Origin: Streptomyces sp. LUP47B
GTDB lineage: Bacteria; Actinomycetota; Actinomycetes; Streptomycetales; Streptomycetaceae
Direction of reading: 5' to 3'
DNA: 64,000 nt
NCBI RefSeq assembly: GCF_001746295.1
Contig: NZ_MJAH01000008.1
Coordinates: 55,854 to 119,853 of the forward strand
This document shows positions 18,315-26,455 of the stretch, piece after piece. The notes under the pieces were generated by a model, which had not been told where the DNA came from, did not search any database, and worked only from the letters and a program-made list of their open reading frames with translations. Position numbers and translations under genes: made by a program. Positions within the stretch are counted from its first letter, which is position 1. Each line of letters opens with the position of its first letter.

Positions 18315-18551
18315 TTACGGCGCACTGCCGCTGCTGTGCGCGATACACGCCACATCGATCCGGTCGGCCAGCTTCGCGAGCTCGATCGTCAGCGCGGCAA
18401 CCGTGTCCTCGTCCAGCCCGTCGGCCCCGGCCTCGACCAGGTGCAGCCACCGCCCGCCGAGGCTGCGGAGCAACTTGCTCACATCGGCGGCAGCCACCTG
18501 CAGGGTCCCGCGGTCATCGACGATCAGAGGGAGAGTCACTTCGCGGTTCAC
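18315..18551 (-). CDS. Small conserved Streptomyces protein (possibly DUF6213)
   Basis: A 78-residue soluble protein starting at GTG (VNREVTLPLIVDDRGTLQVA), ending in AHSSGSAP. It looks like a beta-start followed by helices (ADVSKLLRSLGGRWLHLVEAGADGLDEDTVAALTIELAKLADRIDV). I recall a conserved Streptomyces family of this size and sequence, possibly DUF6213, with no known function. It lies 25 bp downstream of the succinate-semialdehyde dehydrogenase stop on the same strand. It may therefore be read through from it, or use its own TAACAT element 7 nt before the GTG as a leaderless promoter. Confidence 0.7.
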   Translation of the reverse strand: MNREVTLPLIVDDRGTLQVAAADVSKLLRSLGGRWLHLVEAGADGLDEDTVAALTIELAKLADRIDVACIAHSSGSAP

Positions 18552-18576
18552 ACCCGGGATGTTAGCCGCGCAAGCG

Positions 18577-19962
18577 TCACGCTCCGTGCCAAACCGTGGT
18601 GATGTTGCAGAACTCCCTGATTCCGTGCCCGGACAGCTCACGCCCGTATCCCGACCGCTTGACCCCGCCGAACGGGAACGCCGGATGCGAGGCGGTCATC
18701 CCGTTGACGTACACCCCGCCGGCCTCCAGATCCCGTACGAACCGGTCGACCTCGGCCTCGTCCCGCGTCCACACGTTGGAACTCAGTCCGAACAGCGAGT
18801 CGTTGGCGATCAGCACTGCCTCGTCGAGGCCGTCCGCGCGGTACAGCGTGGCCACCGGCCCGAACGTCTCCTCGCGGTGGATGCGCATCTCGCGGGTCAC
18901 GTCGGCGATGACGGTCGGCGGGTAGTACCAGCCGGGCCCGTCCGGCCGCTGCCCGCCGCACAGCACGCTCGCCCCGCTGCGCGTGGCGTCGTCGACCAGT
19001 TCCTCCAGGTCGGCCCGGCCCTGCTCGCTGGACAGCGGACCGACCTCGGTGTCCTCCTCCAGCGGGTCGCCGACCTTGAGGGCCTTCATGCCCTCCACGA
19101 ACCGCTCGGCGAAACGGTCGTAGACGTCGGTGTGCACGATGAACCGCTTGGCGGCGATGCAGGACTGCCCGTTGTTCTGCACCCGCGCGGTCACCGCGAT
19201 CTCGGCGGCCCGGTCGATGTCCGCGGACGGCATGACGATGTACGGGTCGCTGCCGCCGAGTTCCAGCACCGTCTTCTTCACCATGTCCCCGGCGGTGGAC
19301 GCCACGGCCCGCCCGGCGGGCTCGCTCCCCGTGAGCGTGGCCGCCTTGACACGTTCGTCGCGCAGGATCTCGTCGATCGCGCCGGACCCGACGAGCAGGG
19401 TCTGGAAACAGCCCTCCGGGAAGCCCGCCTGATGGAAGAGGTCCTCCAGGAACAGCGCGGTCTGCGGCACGTTCGAGGCGTGCTTGAGCAGGCCGACGTT
19501 GCCCGCCATCAGTGCCGGGGCGGCGAAGCGGATCACCTGCCACAGCGGGAAGTTCCACGGCATCACCGCGAGCACGGGCCCCAGCGGCCGGTAGCGGACC
19601 AGGGCGCGGGAGGCGCCGGAGTCCTTGACGTCGTACTCTGCGGGCTCCTCGTCGGCCAGCAGCGACTCCGCGTGCTCGGCGTACCAGCGCATGGCCTTGG
19701 CGCACTTGGCGGCCTCCGCGCGGGCCTGCTTGACCGGCTTGCCCATCTCGGTGGTCATGACGCGGGCGATGTCCTGCTGGGCCTCGTCGAGGAGCTCGGC
19801 GGCCCGGTCAAGGAGAGGGGCGCGCTCGGCGAAGGACGTCGTGCGGTAGGTGCGGAACGTCGCCTCGGCGAGCTGGAGCCTGCGTTCGATCTCCTCCTCG
19901 CCCATGGCCTCGTACGTCTTGAGCGTCTCGCCGTTCGCCGGGTTCACCGTCGCGATGGGCAT
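18577..19962 (-). CDS. gabD: NADP-dependent succinate-semialdehyde dehydrogenase
   Basis: A 461-residue aldehyde dehydrogenase. Key residues: oxyanion Asn in PWNFPLWQV, cofactor-binding LKHASNVP typical of GabD-type enzymes, general base in LELGGSDPYIV and catalytic cysteine in NNGQSCIAAKRF, plus EETFGPVA. The short N-terminus (MPIATVNPANGE) and HASN loop match the GabD/SAD subgroup that oxidises succinate semialdehyde to succinate, feeding GABA breakdown into the TCA cycle. The substrate is inferred from the subgroup. ATG follows AGGAGGT at 6 nt. Confidence 0.88.
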   Translation of the reverse strand: MPIATVNPANGETLKTYEAMGEEEIERRLQLAEATFRTYRTTSFAERAPLLDRAAELLDEAQQDIARVMTTEMGKPVKQARAEAAKCAKAMRWYAEHAESLLADEEPAEYDVKDSGASRALVRYRPLGPVLAVMPWNFPLWQVIRFAAPALMAGNVGLLKHASNVPQTALFLEDLFHQAGFPEGCFQTLLVGSGAIDEILRDERVKAATLTGSEPAGRAVASTAGDMVKKTVLELGGSDPYIVMPSADIDRAAEIAVTARVQNNGQSCIAAKRFIVHTDVYDRFAERFVEGMKALKVGDPLEEDTEVGPLSSEQGRADLEELVDDATRSGASVLCGGQRPDGPGWYYPPTVIADVTREMRIHREETFGPVATLYRADGLDEAVLIANDSLFGLSSNVWTRDEAEVDRFVRDLEAGGVYVNGMTASHPAFPFGGVKRSGYGRELSGHGIREFCNITTVWHGA

Positions 19963-20033
19963 GACCGACCTCCTGAAGAGCTGACTGTGCTTCGACCTTC
20001 CCGCGCGGCGGGGGCGACCGCAACGCGTGGACG

Positions 20034-20495
20034 TCAGGCCGAGTGCTCAGCCAGCCGGTCGAGAAACGCGGCCTGCGCCTTGACGATCACGGCCCGGGCC
20101 CGGTCGAGGCCGAACCACTCCACCCGGTCCAGCTCGGGGAACTCCCGTGTCTTCCCGGACTTCGGTGGCCACTCCATGCTGAACAGGCCCGGGACCACGG
20201 TCGCCGGATCGAGGTCCGCCTCGATCGCCCACGCCGTGACGACCTTGCCGTTGGTCTGCCGGACCTCACCCAGCGGTACGGCCTGACCGTCGGGCGGCGG
20301 CAGCCCGAGCTCCTCCTGGAACTCGCGGCGGGCCGCGGACCAGGCCGTCTCCGAGTCCATCTCGTACTCGCCCTTCGGGATCGTCCACGCTCCGGCGTCC
20401 CGTCGGGCGAAGAACGGGCCACCCATATGGCCCAGCAACACCTCCAGGCCGTCATCGGTATGCCGGAACAACAGCAGGCCGGCACTGGTCCTCAC
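20034..20495 (-). CDS. Nudix hydrolase
   Basis: A 153-residue Nudix protein. The Nudix box is complete: GEYEMDSETAWSAARREFQEELGL (about residues 44-67), giving the metal-binding REFQEELG. The N-terminal SAGLLLFRHTDDGLEVLLGHMGGPFFARRDAGAWTIPKG is typical of the Ap4A/NTP pyrophosphatase-like subgroup in Streptomyces. The GTG start overlaps the ligase stop by 4 bp (GTGA), so it is translationally coupled to ligB. A role in nucleotide-pool sanitation or removal of adenylated intermediates beside a DNA ligase is attractive inference, not shown. Confidence 0.9.
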   Translation of the reverse strand: MRTSAGLLLFRHTDDGLEVLLGHMGGPFFARRDAGAWTIPKGEYEMDSETAWSAARREFQEELGLPPPDGQAVPLGEVRQTNGKVVTAWAIEADLDPATVVPGLFSMEWPPKSGKTREFPELDRVEWFGLDRARAVIVKAQAAFLDRLAEHSA

Positions 20496-22030
20496 GGCCT
20501 CACCTCGGGATGCGCGGCCAGCAGCGTCTCCACGGTGTCGGCCTCCTCGGGCCTCTTGTCCTCGCGGTAGCGGACCACGCGCGCGAAGCGGAGGGTGACT
20601 CCGGCCGGGTAGCGGGTCGACCGCTGAAGGCCGTCGTAGGCGATCTCGACGACGAGTTCGGGCCGCACGGTCACCACGTAACCGCTGCTGTCGACGGCCA
20701 GCTCCTGGAGCCGCTCGGTCTGCCAGGTGAGCATCGCGTCGGTCATGCCCTTGAAGGTCTTGCCGAGCATGGCGAAGCCGCCGTCCGCCGTACGGGCGCC
20801 GAGGTGCAGGTTGGAGAGCTTGCCGGTGCGGCGGCCGTGGCCCCACTCGGCGGCCAGCACCACCAGGTCGAGGGTGTGCACGGGTTTGACCTTCAGCCAG
20901 GAGGCGCCGCGCCGGCCCGCGCTGTAGGGGGCGTCGAGGGACTTCACCACGACGCCCTCGTGGCCGCGCTTCAGGGTCTCGGCGAGGAACTCCTCGGCCG
21001 CCGGGATCTCCTCCGGTCCGGACACCAGCGTGCGCCGGACCCGCATCGGCTCGGGCACCAGCCGGGCGAGCTCCGCGTGCCGTTCGGCGAAGGGCAGGTC
21101 GAGGAGGTCGCGGTCGTCGACCGACAGGGCGTCGAAGAAGACGGGGGAGACGGGGACCGTCTCGGCGGCCGTCGTCACGTCCACGCGGGAGCCGACCCGG
21201 CCCGCGGTCTCCTGGAAGGAACGGGGGCGCCCGTGCTCGTCGAAGGCGATCACCTCGCCGTCCAGGATGAACCGCTCGCCCCTCAACTCCAGTGCGGCGG
21301 CCGTCAGCTCGGGCAGCCGGTCGGTGATGTCGTCGAGGGTGCGCGTGTACAGCCGTACGGCATCGCCGTCCCGGTGGATCTGGACGCGGATGCCGTCCAG
21401 CTTCTCCTCGACCGCGCAGGTACCGAGCTTCTCGACCGCCTCCGCCACCGAGGAGGCGCTGTGCGCCAGCATCGGCAGGACCGGGCGGCCGACGGTGAGG
21501 CGGAAGCGGTCCAGGGCGGACGGACCGTCGGTGAGCAGGGCCTCGGCCACCGTCTGGAGGGAGCCCGCGAGCATCACGGCACGGCGTACGTCGGCGGGAG
21601 GCGCCTCCGTCGCCAGGGCGAGCCCCTCCGTGGCGACCGCGTCCAGCGCCCCCTGCCGTACCTCTCCGCTGATCAGCCCGAACAGGAACCGTTGTTCGTC
21701 CTCGGTGGCCGCGCCCATCAACTCACCCACCAGCCGGGTGCGTTCGGCCTGCGAGCCCGCGCCCGCGACCTTGCCGAGATCGCTGAGCAGGGCGTCCACC
21801 TCGCGCACGGTCAGGGTCGGCTCGGCGGCCGGGGCCACCGGGCGGCTCAGCACCTTCCAGCCGACGCCGAGCCGGCCCTGCGGGAGCCGTCCGGCCAGGT
21901 ACGGGATGACGATCGGGACGTCGTCCGCCTCGGCGTCCCGGAACAGTTCGGCGAGGAGTGCGATCTTCCGGGACCGCGCCGAGGCGGCGGCGACCTCCTG
22001 GGACACGTGGGCCAGCCGGGCAAGCAGCAT
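20492..22030 (-). CDS. ligB: ATP-dependent DNA ligase (LigB type)
   Basis: A 512-residue ligase. The N-terminal DNA-binding domain (1-180) precedes the nucleotidyltransferase core with motif I VEEKLDGIRVQIH (adenylated Lys210), RFILDGEVIAF (motif III/IIIa region), HEGVVVKSLDAPYSAGRRG (motif IV) and SWLKVKP (motif V), then an OB-fold domain ending with LRFARVVRYREDKRPEEADTV. The length matches the actinobacterial LigB family. It seals nicks in an accessory repair role, since Streptomyces replicates with NAD-dependent LigA. It lies 40 bp downstream of a flavoprotein gene and overlaps the downstream Nudix gene, so a three-gene minus-strand operon is likely. Confidence 0.94.
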   Translation of the reverse strand: MLLARLAHVSQEVAAASARSRKIALLAELFRDAEADDVPIVIPYLAGRLPQGRLGVGWKVLSRPVAPAAEPTLTVREVDALLSDLGKVAGAGSQAERTRLVGELMGAATEDEQRFLFGLISGEVRQGALDAVATEGLALATEAPPADVRRAVMLAGSLQTVAEALLTDGPSALDRFRLTVGRPVLPMLAHSASSVAEAVEKLGTCAVEEKLDGIRVQIHRDGDAVRLYTRTLDDITDRLPELTAAALELRGERFILDGEVIAFDEHGRPRSFQETAGRVGSRVDVTTAAETVPVSPVFFDALSVDDRDLLDLPFAERHAELARLVPEPMRVRRTLVSGPEEIPAAEEFLAETLKRGHEGVVVKSLDAPYSAGRRGASWLKVKPVHTLDLVVLAAEWGHGRRTGKLSNLHLGARTADGGFAMLGKTFKGMTDAMLTWQTERLQELAVDSSGYVVTVRPELVVEIAYDGLQRSTRYPAGVTLRFARVVRYREDKRPEEADTVETLLAAHPEVRP

Positions 22031-22070
22031 GCAGCCATCCTGCACCGGAGGCGGCGGGTCCACACCCCGA

Positions 22071-23006
22071 CTATGCGCCTACGGCCGCGTCGAGGTCGCT
22101 CATCAGCAGCTCCCCGTTGATCGTGGCCGCCGCCCGGTATCCCGCGCTCGCCGCGTTGATCACCTGCTCCGCGAAGCCGGCCGCGTTGCCCACGGCGTAC
22201 ACACCGGGCACGGTCGTCTGCCAGTTCCCGTCGACCACGGGGTAGCTGCCGAACGGCGTCTCCTGGAGCTCGGCTCCGAGCCGCTGCAGCAGGCCGTTCC
22301 TCGGGACGGCCCGGGGCGCGGTGAAGACGACCTCGCGTGCGTGCGTCGTGCCGTCCGCCAGTCGTACGGCGGTGAGCCGGTCATCCGTCACGACCAGCTC
22401 CGCGACCTCCCCGGGCACCACGCCGACGCCGGCCGCGGCCAGCCTGCGCAGATCGTCGTCCGAGAGCTCGGACTCGGCGACCTTGTGCAGGAAGAGGATC
22501 ACGTCCTTCGACCACTGGGAGACCATCAGCGCCTGGTGCACGCTGAGCGGGGTCGTGGCGAGGACGCCGAAGGCCTGGTCGCGGACCTCCCAGCCGTGGC
22601 AGTACGGGCAGTGCAGGACGTCCTTGCCGAAGCGCGCCGCGACACCGGGCACCTCCGGGAGCTCGTCCTTGAGGCCGGTCGCGACGACGAGGCGACGGGC
22701 CCTGAGCACCCGCCCGCTCGCCAGGGTCACGGCGAAGCCCGGGGCGACCTCGACCACGCGGTCCCGGACAAGCTCGACGCCGTACCCCTTGATCTCCTCG
22801 CGCCCGAGCGCCAGGAACTCGGCGGGCGGCATGCCGTCCCGGGTGAGAAAGCCCTGCATGTGCGCGGCGGGCGCGTTGCGTGGTTCGCCCGCGTCGACGA
22901 CCAGGGTGTGACGCCGGGCCCGGCCCAGGACGAGGGCGGCGGACAGGCCCGCCGCGCCGCCACCGATCACGATCACTTCGTATGTCTCGTCGTATGTCTC
23001 GCTCAT
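22071..23006 (-). CDS. Thioredoxin-reductase-like NAD(P)/FAD oxidoreductase
   Basis: A 311-residue flavoprotein. FAD site VIVIGGGAAGLSAALVLGRA, the redox-active disulfide HCPYCHGWE (C133/C136), NAD(P)-domain residues downstream and the C-terminal FAD motif GVYAVGNAAGFAEQVINAASAG. The CPYC motif (thioredoxin reductase has CATC) and the missing conventional NADPH motif place it among low-molecular-weight TrxR-like proteins that reduce unknown disulfides, or the FAD-dependent disulfide oxidase relatives seen in natural-product clusters. ATG 23006 is divergent from an XRE-cupin regulator starting 64 bp away, which probably controls it. Confidence 0.88.
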   Translation of the reverse strand: MSETYDETYEVIVIGGGAAGLSAALVLGRARRHTLVVDAGEPRNAPAAHMQGFLTRDGMPPAEFLALGREEIKGYGVELVRDRVVEVAPGFAVTLASGRVLRARRLVVATGLKDELPEVPGVAARFGKDVLHCPYCHGWEVRDQAFGVLATTPLSVHQALMVSQWSKDVILFLHKVAESELSDDDLRRLAAAGVGVVPGEVAELVVTDDRLTAVRLADGTTHAREVVFTAPRAVPRNGLLQRLGAELQETPFGSYPVVDGNWQTTVPGVYAVGNAAGFAEQVINAASAGYRAAATINGELLMSDLDAAVGA

Positions 23007-23035
23007 GCCGCCACGGTCGCTCCGCGGGCGCGGGA

Positions 23036-23064
23036 TTGACAAACAACTTTGCCGATTCTGCAAT
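23036..23064 (+). promoter_or_regulatory. Leaderless promoter of the XRE-cupin regulator
   Basis: TTGACA (23036-23041), 17-bp spacer, TGCAAT (23059-23064). Seven bases beyond the -10 lies the A of the ATG at 23071, and no ribosome site is present, so transcription should start at the start codon. TTGC (23051-23054) and GCAA (23060-23063) form an inverted repeat overlapping the -10, a possible autoregulatory site. Confidence 0.65.
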
Positions 23065-23070
23065 ACGGGT

Positions 23071-23643
23071 ATGACTACCGACGACGTTCTCGCCGAAGTG
23101 GGTCCCCGGCTCAGGCGGCTGCGGAAGGATCGGGAGGTGACCCTCGCGGCGCTCTCGGAGACGACCGGCATCTCCGTGAGCACGCTCTCCCGGCTGGAGT
23201 CCGGCCTGCGCAAGCCCAGCCTGGAGCTGCTGCTGCCGATCGCCCAGGCCCATCAGGTGCCGCTCGACGAACTCGTCGGCGCCCCGCCGGTCGGCGATCC
23301 CCGGGTGCGGTCCGCGCCGGTCGAACGACACGGACGCACCTTCTGGCCGCTCACCCGGCAGCCCGGCGGCCTCCAGGCCTTCAAGGTGCTGGTGCCGCGC
23401 CGCGAGGAGGAGCCGGAGCTGCGCACCCACGAGGGCTACGAGTGGCTGTACGTCCTGGCGGGGCGGCTGAGGGTGGTGCTGGGCGAGCACGACGTGGTGA
23501 TGACGGCGGGCGAGGCGGCGGAGTTCGACACCCGGGTGCCGCACTGGTTCGGGTCGACGGGGGAGGGACCGGCCGAGTTCCTCAGCCTGTTCGGGCCGCA
23601 GGGGGAGCGGATCCACGTCCGGGCACGCCCCCGGAAGGCATGA
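23071..23643 (+). CDS. XRE-family regulator with cupin domain
   Basis: A 190-residue regulator. The N-terminal helix-turn-helix of the Cro/C1 type is at about 10-65 (LRRLRKDREVTLAALSETTG, then ISVSTLSRLESGLRKPSLELLLPIAQAHQV). A C-terminal cupin domain is at about 110-185 (LRTHEGYEWLYVLAGRLRVVLG, VMTAGEAAEFDTRVPHWFG). The cupin presumably binds a small ligand. It is divergent from the thioredoxin-reductase-like gene and so is most likely its regulator. Translation is predicted to be leaderless. Confidence 0.92.
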   Translation: MTTDDVLAEVGPRLRRLRKDREVTLAALSETTGISVSTLSRLESGLRKPSLELLLPIAQAHQVPLDELVGAPPVGDPRVRSAPVERHGRTFWPLTRQPGGLQAFKVLVPRREEEPELRTHEGYEWLYVLAGRLRVVLGEHDVVMTAGEAAEFDTRVPHWFGSTGEGPAEFLSLFGPQGERIHVRARPRKA

Positions 23644-23735
23644 GGAACTAAGACAACTGGACGACGGCCCAGGTAAGTTCACCGGATGCACGAGATATCG
23701 CCCCGGGCACACTCCGCGGCAGGACTGGCTGTCCG

Positions 23736-25394
23736 GTGACCGATGTGACCCGTTCCCCCGTCGTCGGCATCCGTCCGACGACAGCGCCCCGCGACTGGCA
23801 GGCGCGACTTCGCCGATTCGGGTACGCGGCCCGTCCCGGAACCGACCTCCGCGAGCGTCTCGTCCCCCGCTTTCCGAAGTCGTCGGTGTGGGACTGGCTG
23901 GGACCGGTGCTCGTCGCCGTCCTTGCCGGCACGATCCGCTTTTGGCACCTCGGCCGGCCGCGGGCCGTTGTCTTCGACGAGACCTACTACGCCAAGGACG
24001 CCTGGTCCCTGCTGCACCTCGGCTACGAGGGCAACTGGCCGGACCGGAAGATCGCCGACCCGCAGATCCTCGCCCACCCCCAGGTCGTCTCGCTCACCGA
24101 CACGGGGGCGTTCGTCGCGCATCCGCCGACGGGCAAGTGGGTGATCGCCTTCGGCGAGTGGATGTTCGGGCTCACCCCGTTCGGCTGGCGCTTCATGACG
24201 GCGGCCCTGGGCACCCTGTCGGTGCTCATGCTGTGCCGCATCGGACGCCGTCTGTTCCGTTCGACACCGCTGGGCTGTCTGGCCGGCGCGCTCCTCGCGG
24301 TGGACGGTCTGCATGTGGTGATGAGCCGTACCGCCCTGCTGGACCTCCTCGTCATGTTCTTCGTCCTGGCGGCGTTCGGCTGCCTGCTGGTCGACCGGGA
24401 CCACGCACGGGCCCGGCTCGCGGCCGCCCTGCCGGTCGGCGAGGACGGCCGCGCGCGCCCGGACGAGCACGCCGCCGACCACACCGGAACCGGACTGCGC
24501 CCCTGGCGGCTCGCCGCCGGCGTCCTCCTGGGGCTGGCGGCCTCCACCAAGTGGAACGGCCTGTACGTGCTGGTCTTCTTCGCCCTCCTGACGGTGCTGT
24601 GGGATGTCGGCTCCCGCCGCGTCGCCGGGGCGAGTGACCCCTGCCGGGCGGTGCTGCGCAAGGACCTCGGCCCGTCGGTCCTCTCGCTGGTCCCGGTCGC
24701 GTTGACCACCTATCTGGCGACCTGGACCGGCTGGTTCCTGTCCGACGACGGTTACGGACGTCACTGGGCCGACGGCCGCGGCGGCACCTGGTCTTGGATC
24801 CCCGCCCCGCTCCGCAGCCTGTGGCACTACGAGTACCTGGTGTACGACTTCAACGTGGGGCTGCACACCCCGCACAAATACCAGTCCAGCCCCTGGAGCT
24901 GGCTGGTCCAGGGCCGCCCCGTGCTGTTCGACTACCAGTCGCCGAAACCCGGCCAGGACGGCTGCGCCACGTCGGTCGACTGCTCCCGGACCGTCCTCGC
25001 CCTCGGCACACCGCTCCTGTGGTGGGCGGCGTGCGGCGCCCTGCTCTACCTGCTCTTCCGCTGGGCGCTGCGCCGCGACTGGCGGGCCGGCGCCGTCCTG
25101 TGCGGGGTGGGCGCGGGGTATCTGCCCTGGTTCCTGTACCAGGACCGTACGATCTTCTCCTTCTACGCGGTCGTCTTCGTGCCGTACCTGTGCCTGGCCG
25201 TGGCGATGACGGTGGGCGCGATCGTCGGGCCACCGGGGGCGGACCGCAGGCGGCGCGCACAGGGCGCGGTGGCCGCAGGCACCCTCGTCCTGCTCATCGT
25301 CTGGAACTTCGTCTACTTCTTCCCGCTCTACACCGGGGAGACGATCCCGTACGCCGACTGGCACTCAAGGATGTGGCTGGACACCTGGATCTGA
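23736..25394 (+). CDS. pmt: Protein O-mannosyltransferase (PMT family)
   Basis: A 552-residue polytopic membrane protein of the GT39 family, transferring mannose from polyprenyl-phosphate-mannose to secreted proteins. The first outer loop has the catalytic acidic pair in VFDETYYAKDAWS (D81/E82), with HPPTGKWVIAFGEWMFG and PFGWRFMTAALGTLSVLML, and about ten hydrophobic spans. The C-terminal PMT_4TMC part includes SSPWSWLVQGRPVLFDY and the final YTGETIPYADWHSRMWLDTWI. The region is not the genomic setting in which I recall the main Streptomyces pmt, so this may be a paralogue. The GTG has a weak AGGA ribosome site. Many Streptomyces secreted proteins are O-mannosylated, including lipoproteins. 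Confidence 0.88.
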   Translation: MTDVTRSPVVGIRPTTAPRDWQARLRRFGYAARPGTDLRERLVPRFPKSSVWDWLGPVLVAVLAGTIRFWHLGRPRAVVFDETYYAKDAWSLLHLGYEGNWPDRKIADPQILAHPQVVSLTDTGAFVAHPPTGKWVIAFGEWMFGLTPFGWRFMTAALGTLSVLMLCRIGRRLFRSTPLGCLAGALLAVDGLHVVMSRTALLDLLVMFFVLAAFGCLLVDRDHARARLAAALPVGEDGRARPDEHAADHTGTGLRPWRLAAGVLLGLAASTKWNGLYVLVFFALLTVLWDVGSRRVAGASDPCRAVLRKDLGPSVLSLVPVALTTYLATWTGWFLSDDGYGRHWADGRGGTWSWIPAPLRSLWHYEYLVYDFNVGLHTPHKYQSSPWSWLVQGRPVLFDYQSPKPGQDGCATSVDCSRTVLALGTPLLWWAACGALLYLLFRWALRRDWRAGAVLCGVGAGYLPWFLYQDRTIFSFYAVVFVPYLCLAVAMTVGAIVGPPGADRRRRAQGAVAAGTLVLLIVWNFVYFFPLYTGETIPYADWHSRMWLDTWI

Positions 25395-25455
25395 GACGCA
25401 GCCGCCCTGATACGTTACGGAGCTTCTGCCGCCCGACGACAAGAGAACGAACCCC

Positions 25456-26292
25456 GTGACGACCGTCGCTTACCAAGGTGAACCCGGATCCAACTCGGCG
25501 ACCGCCGCGCACACCCTGTACCCCGGGTGCGCCGAGCAGCCCTGCACGAGCTTCGAGCAGGCCCTGGACGCGGTGACGCTCGGCACCGCCGACCTCGCCG
25601 TGATCCCGGTGGACAACTCCGCGGCCGGCCGGGTGGCCGACGTCCACCATCTGCTGCCCGAGTCGGGGCTGTTCATCATCGCCGAGCACTTCCTCGCCAT
25701 CCGCTTCGACCTGATGGGGGTGCCGGGGGCGACACCGGATCAGGTGGAGTGCGTGCGCAGCCATGTGCATGCACTCGGGCAGTGCCGCAAGGTGCTGCGG
25801 GAGGGTGGCTGGCGCACCCTCGTCACCGACGACACGGCCGGAGCGGCGCGCGAGGTGGCCGAGCTGGGCGACCCGCGGCACGCGGCGCTCGCCCCGCCCG
25901 CCGCGGCCGGGCTGTACGGTCTCGACGTGCTGCGCTCCGGGGTCGAGGACGACCCGGACAACACCACCCGGTTCGTCGTCCTGTCCCGGGAGGCCGCCGT
26001 GGCCCCGCCCACCGGGGAGCCGACGATGACGAGTCTGTTCTTCTCCGTGCGCAACATCCCCAGCGCGCTCTTCAAGGCGCTCGGCGGGTTCGCCACCAGC
26101 GGGGTGAACCTCACGAAGATCGAGAGCTACCAGATCGGCGCGGGTCTGAACGCCAGTCGCTTCTACGCCGAGATCGAGGGCCACCCCGACGAGCAGCACG
26201 TCGCCCTCGCCCTGCACGAACTGGGCTTCTTCTCCACCGAGGTACGCATCCTGGGTGTCTACCCGTCCCACCCGCACCGGCTGGATCGCTGA
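25456..26292 (+). CDS. pheA: Prephenate dehydratase (alphaproteobacterial-like type)
   Basis: A 278-residue enzyme converting prephenate to phenylpyruvate in phenylalanine synthesis. The catalytic domain (1-180) shows YQGEPGSNSATAAHTLYP, ADLAVIPVDNSAAGRVADVHHLLP and the catalytic DNTTRFVVLS (Thr-Arg-Phe). The C-terminal ACT regulatory domain has LFKALGGFATSGVNLTKIES, with ESYQ in the phenylalanine-binding position where the classical type has ESRP. The opening GEPGSNS and ESYQ are features I associate with the proteobacterial/plant-like subgroup rather than the usual actinobacterial PheA, so this is probably a second, possibly acquired, isoenzyme. It lies 61 bp after pmt on the same strand. 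Confidence 0.9.
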   Translation: MTTVAYQGEPGSNSATAAHTLYPGCAEQPCTSFEQALDAVTLGTADLAVIPVDNSAAGRVADVHHLLPESGLFIIAEHFLAIRFDLMGVPGATPDQVECVRSHVHALGQCRKVLREGGWRTLVTDDTAGAAREVAELGDPRHAALAPPAAAGLYGLDVLRSGVEDDPDNTTRFVVLSREAAVAPPTGEPTMTSLFFSVRNIPSALFKALGGFATSGVNLTKIESYQIGAGLNASRFYAEIEGHPDEQHVALALHELGFFSTEVRILGVYPSHPHRLDR

Positions 26293-26296
26293 ACGG

Positions 26297-26318
26297 CGTC
26301 GCGAGGCAGGACGCGACG
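26297..26318 (+). terminator. Possible weak terminator after prephenate dehydratase
   Basis: CGTCGCG ... CGCGACG, a 7-bp perfect stem with an 8-nt loop immediately after the stop at 26292. No T-run follows. Confidence 0.4.
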
Positions 26319-26383
26319 GGGGGCACGGGCCACGCGCAATGTGGGTGCCGACACTTTCTCCCCACGGGCTGTTCCCGATCGGC

Positions 26384-26395
26384 AAGCGACCGCTT
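26384..26395. promoter_or_regulatory. Palindromic operator in promoter of the quinone reductase/acyl-CoA dehydrogenase operon
   Basis: AAGCG-AC-CGCTT, perfect 5-bp arms, abutting TAGTAT (26395-26400), a plausible -10, and 60 bp upstream of the first start codon. Bound protein there would block RNA polymerase. The form resembles TetR-type operators of acyl-CoA catabolic genes; no regulator gene is adjacent. Confidence 0.55.
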
Positions 26396-26455
26396 AGTAT
26401 GCGGAGGACCCCGGTCAGACCCCGGCATGACGACGCAGTCCCGTGGAGGCCCCCC

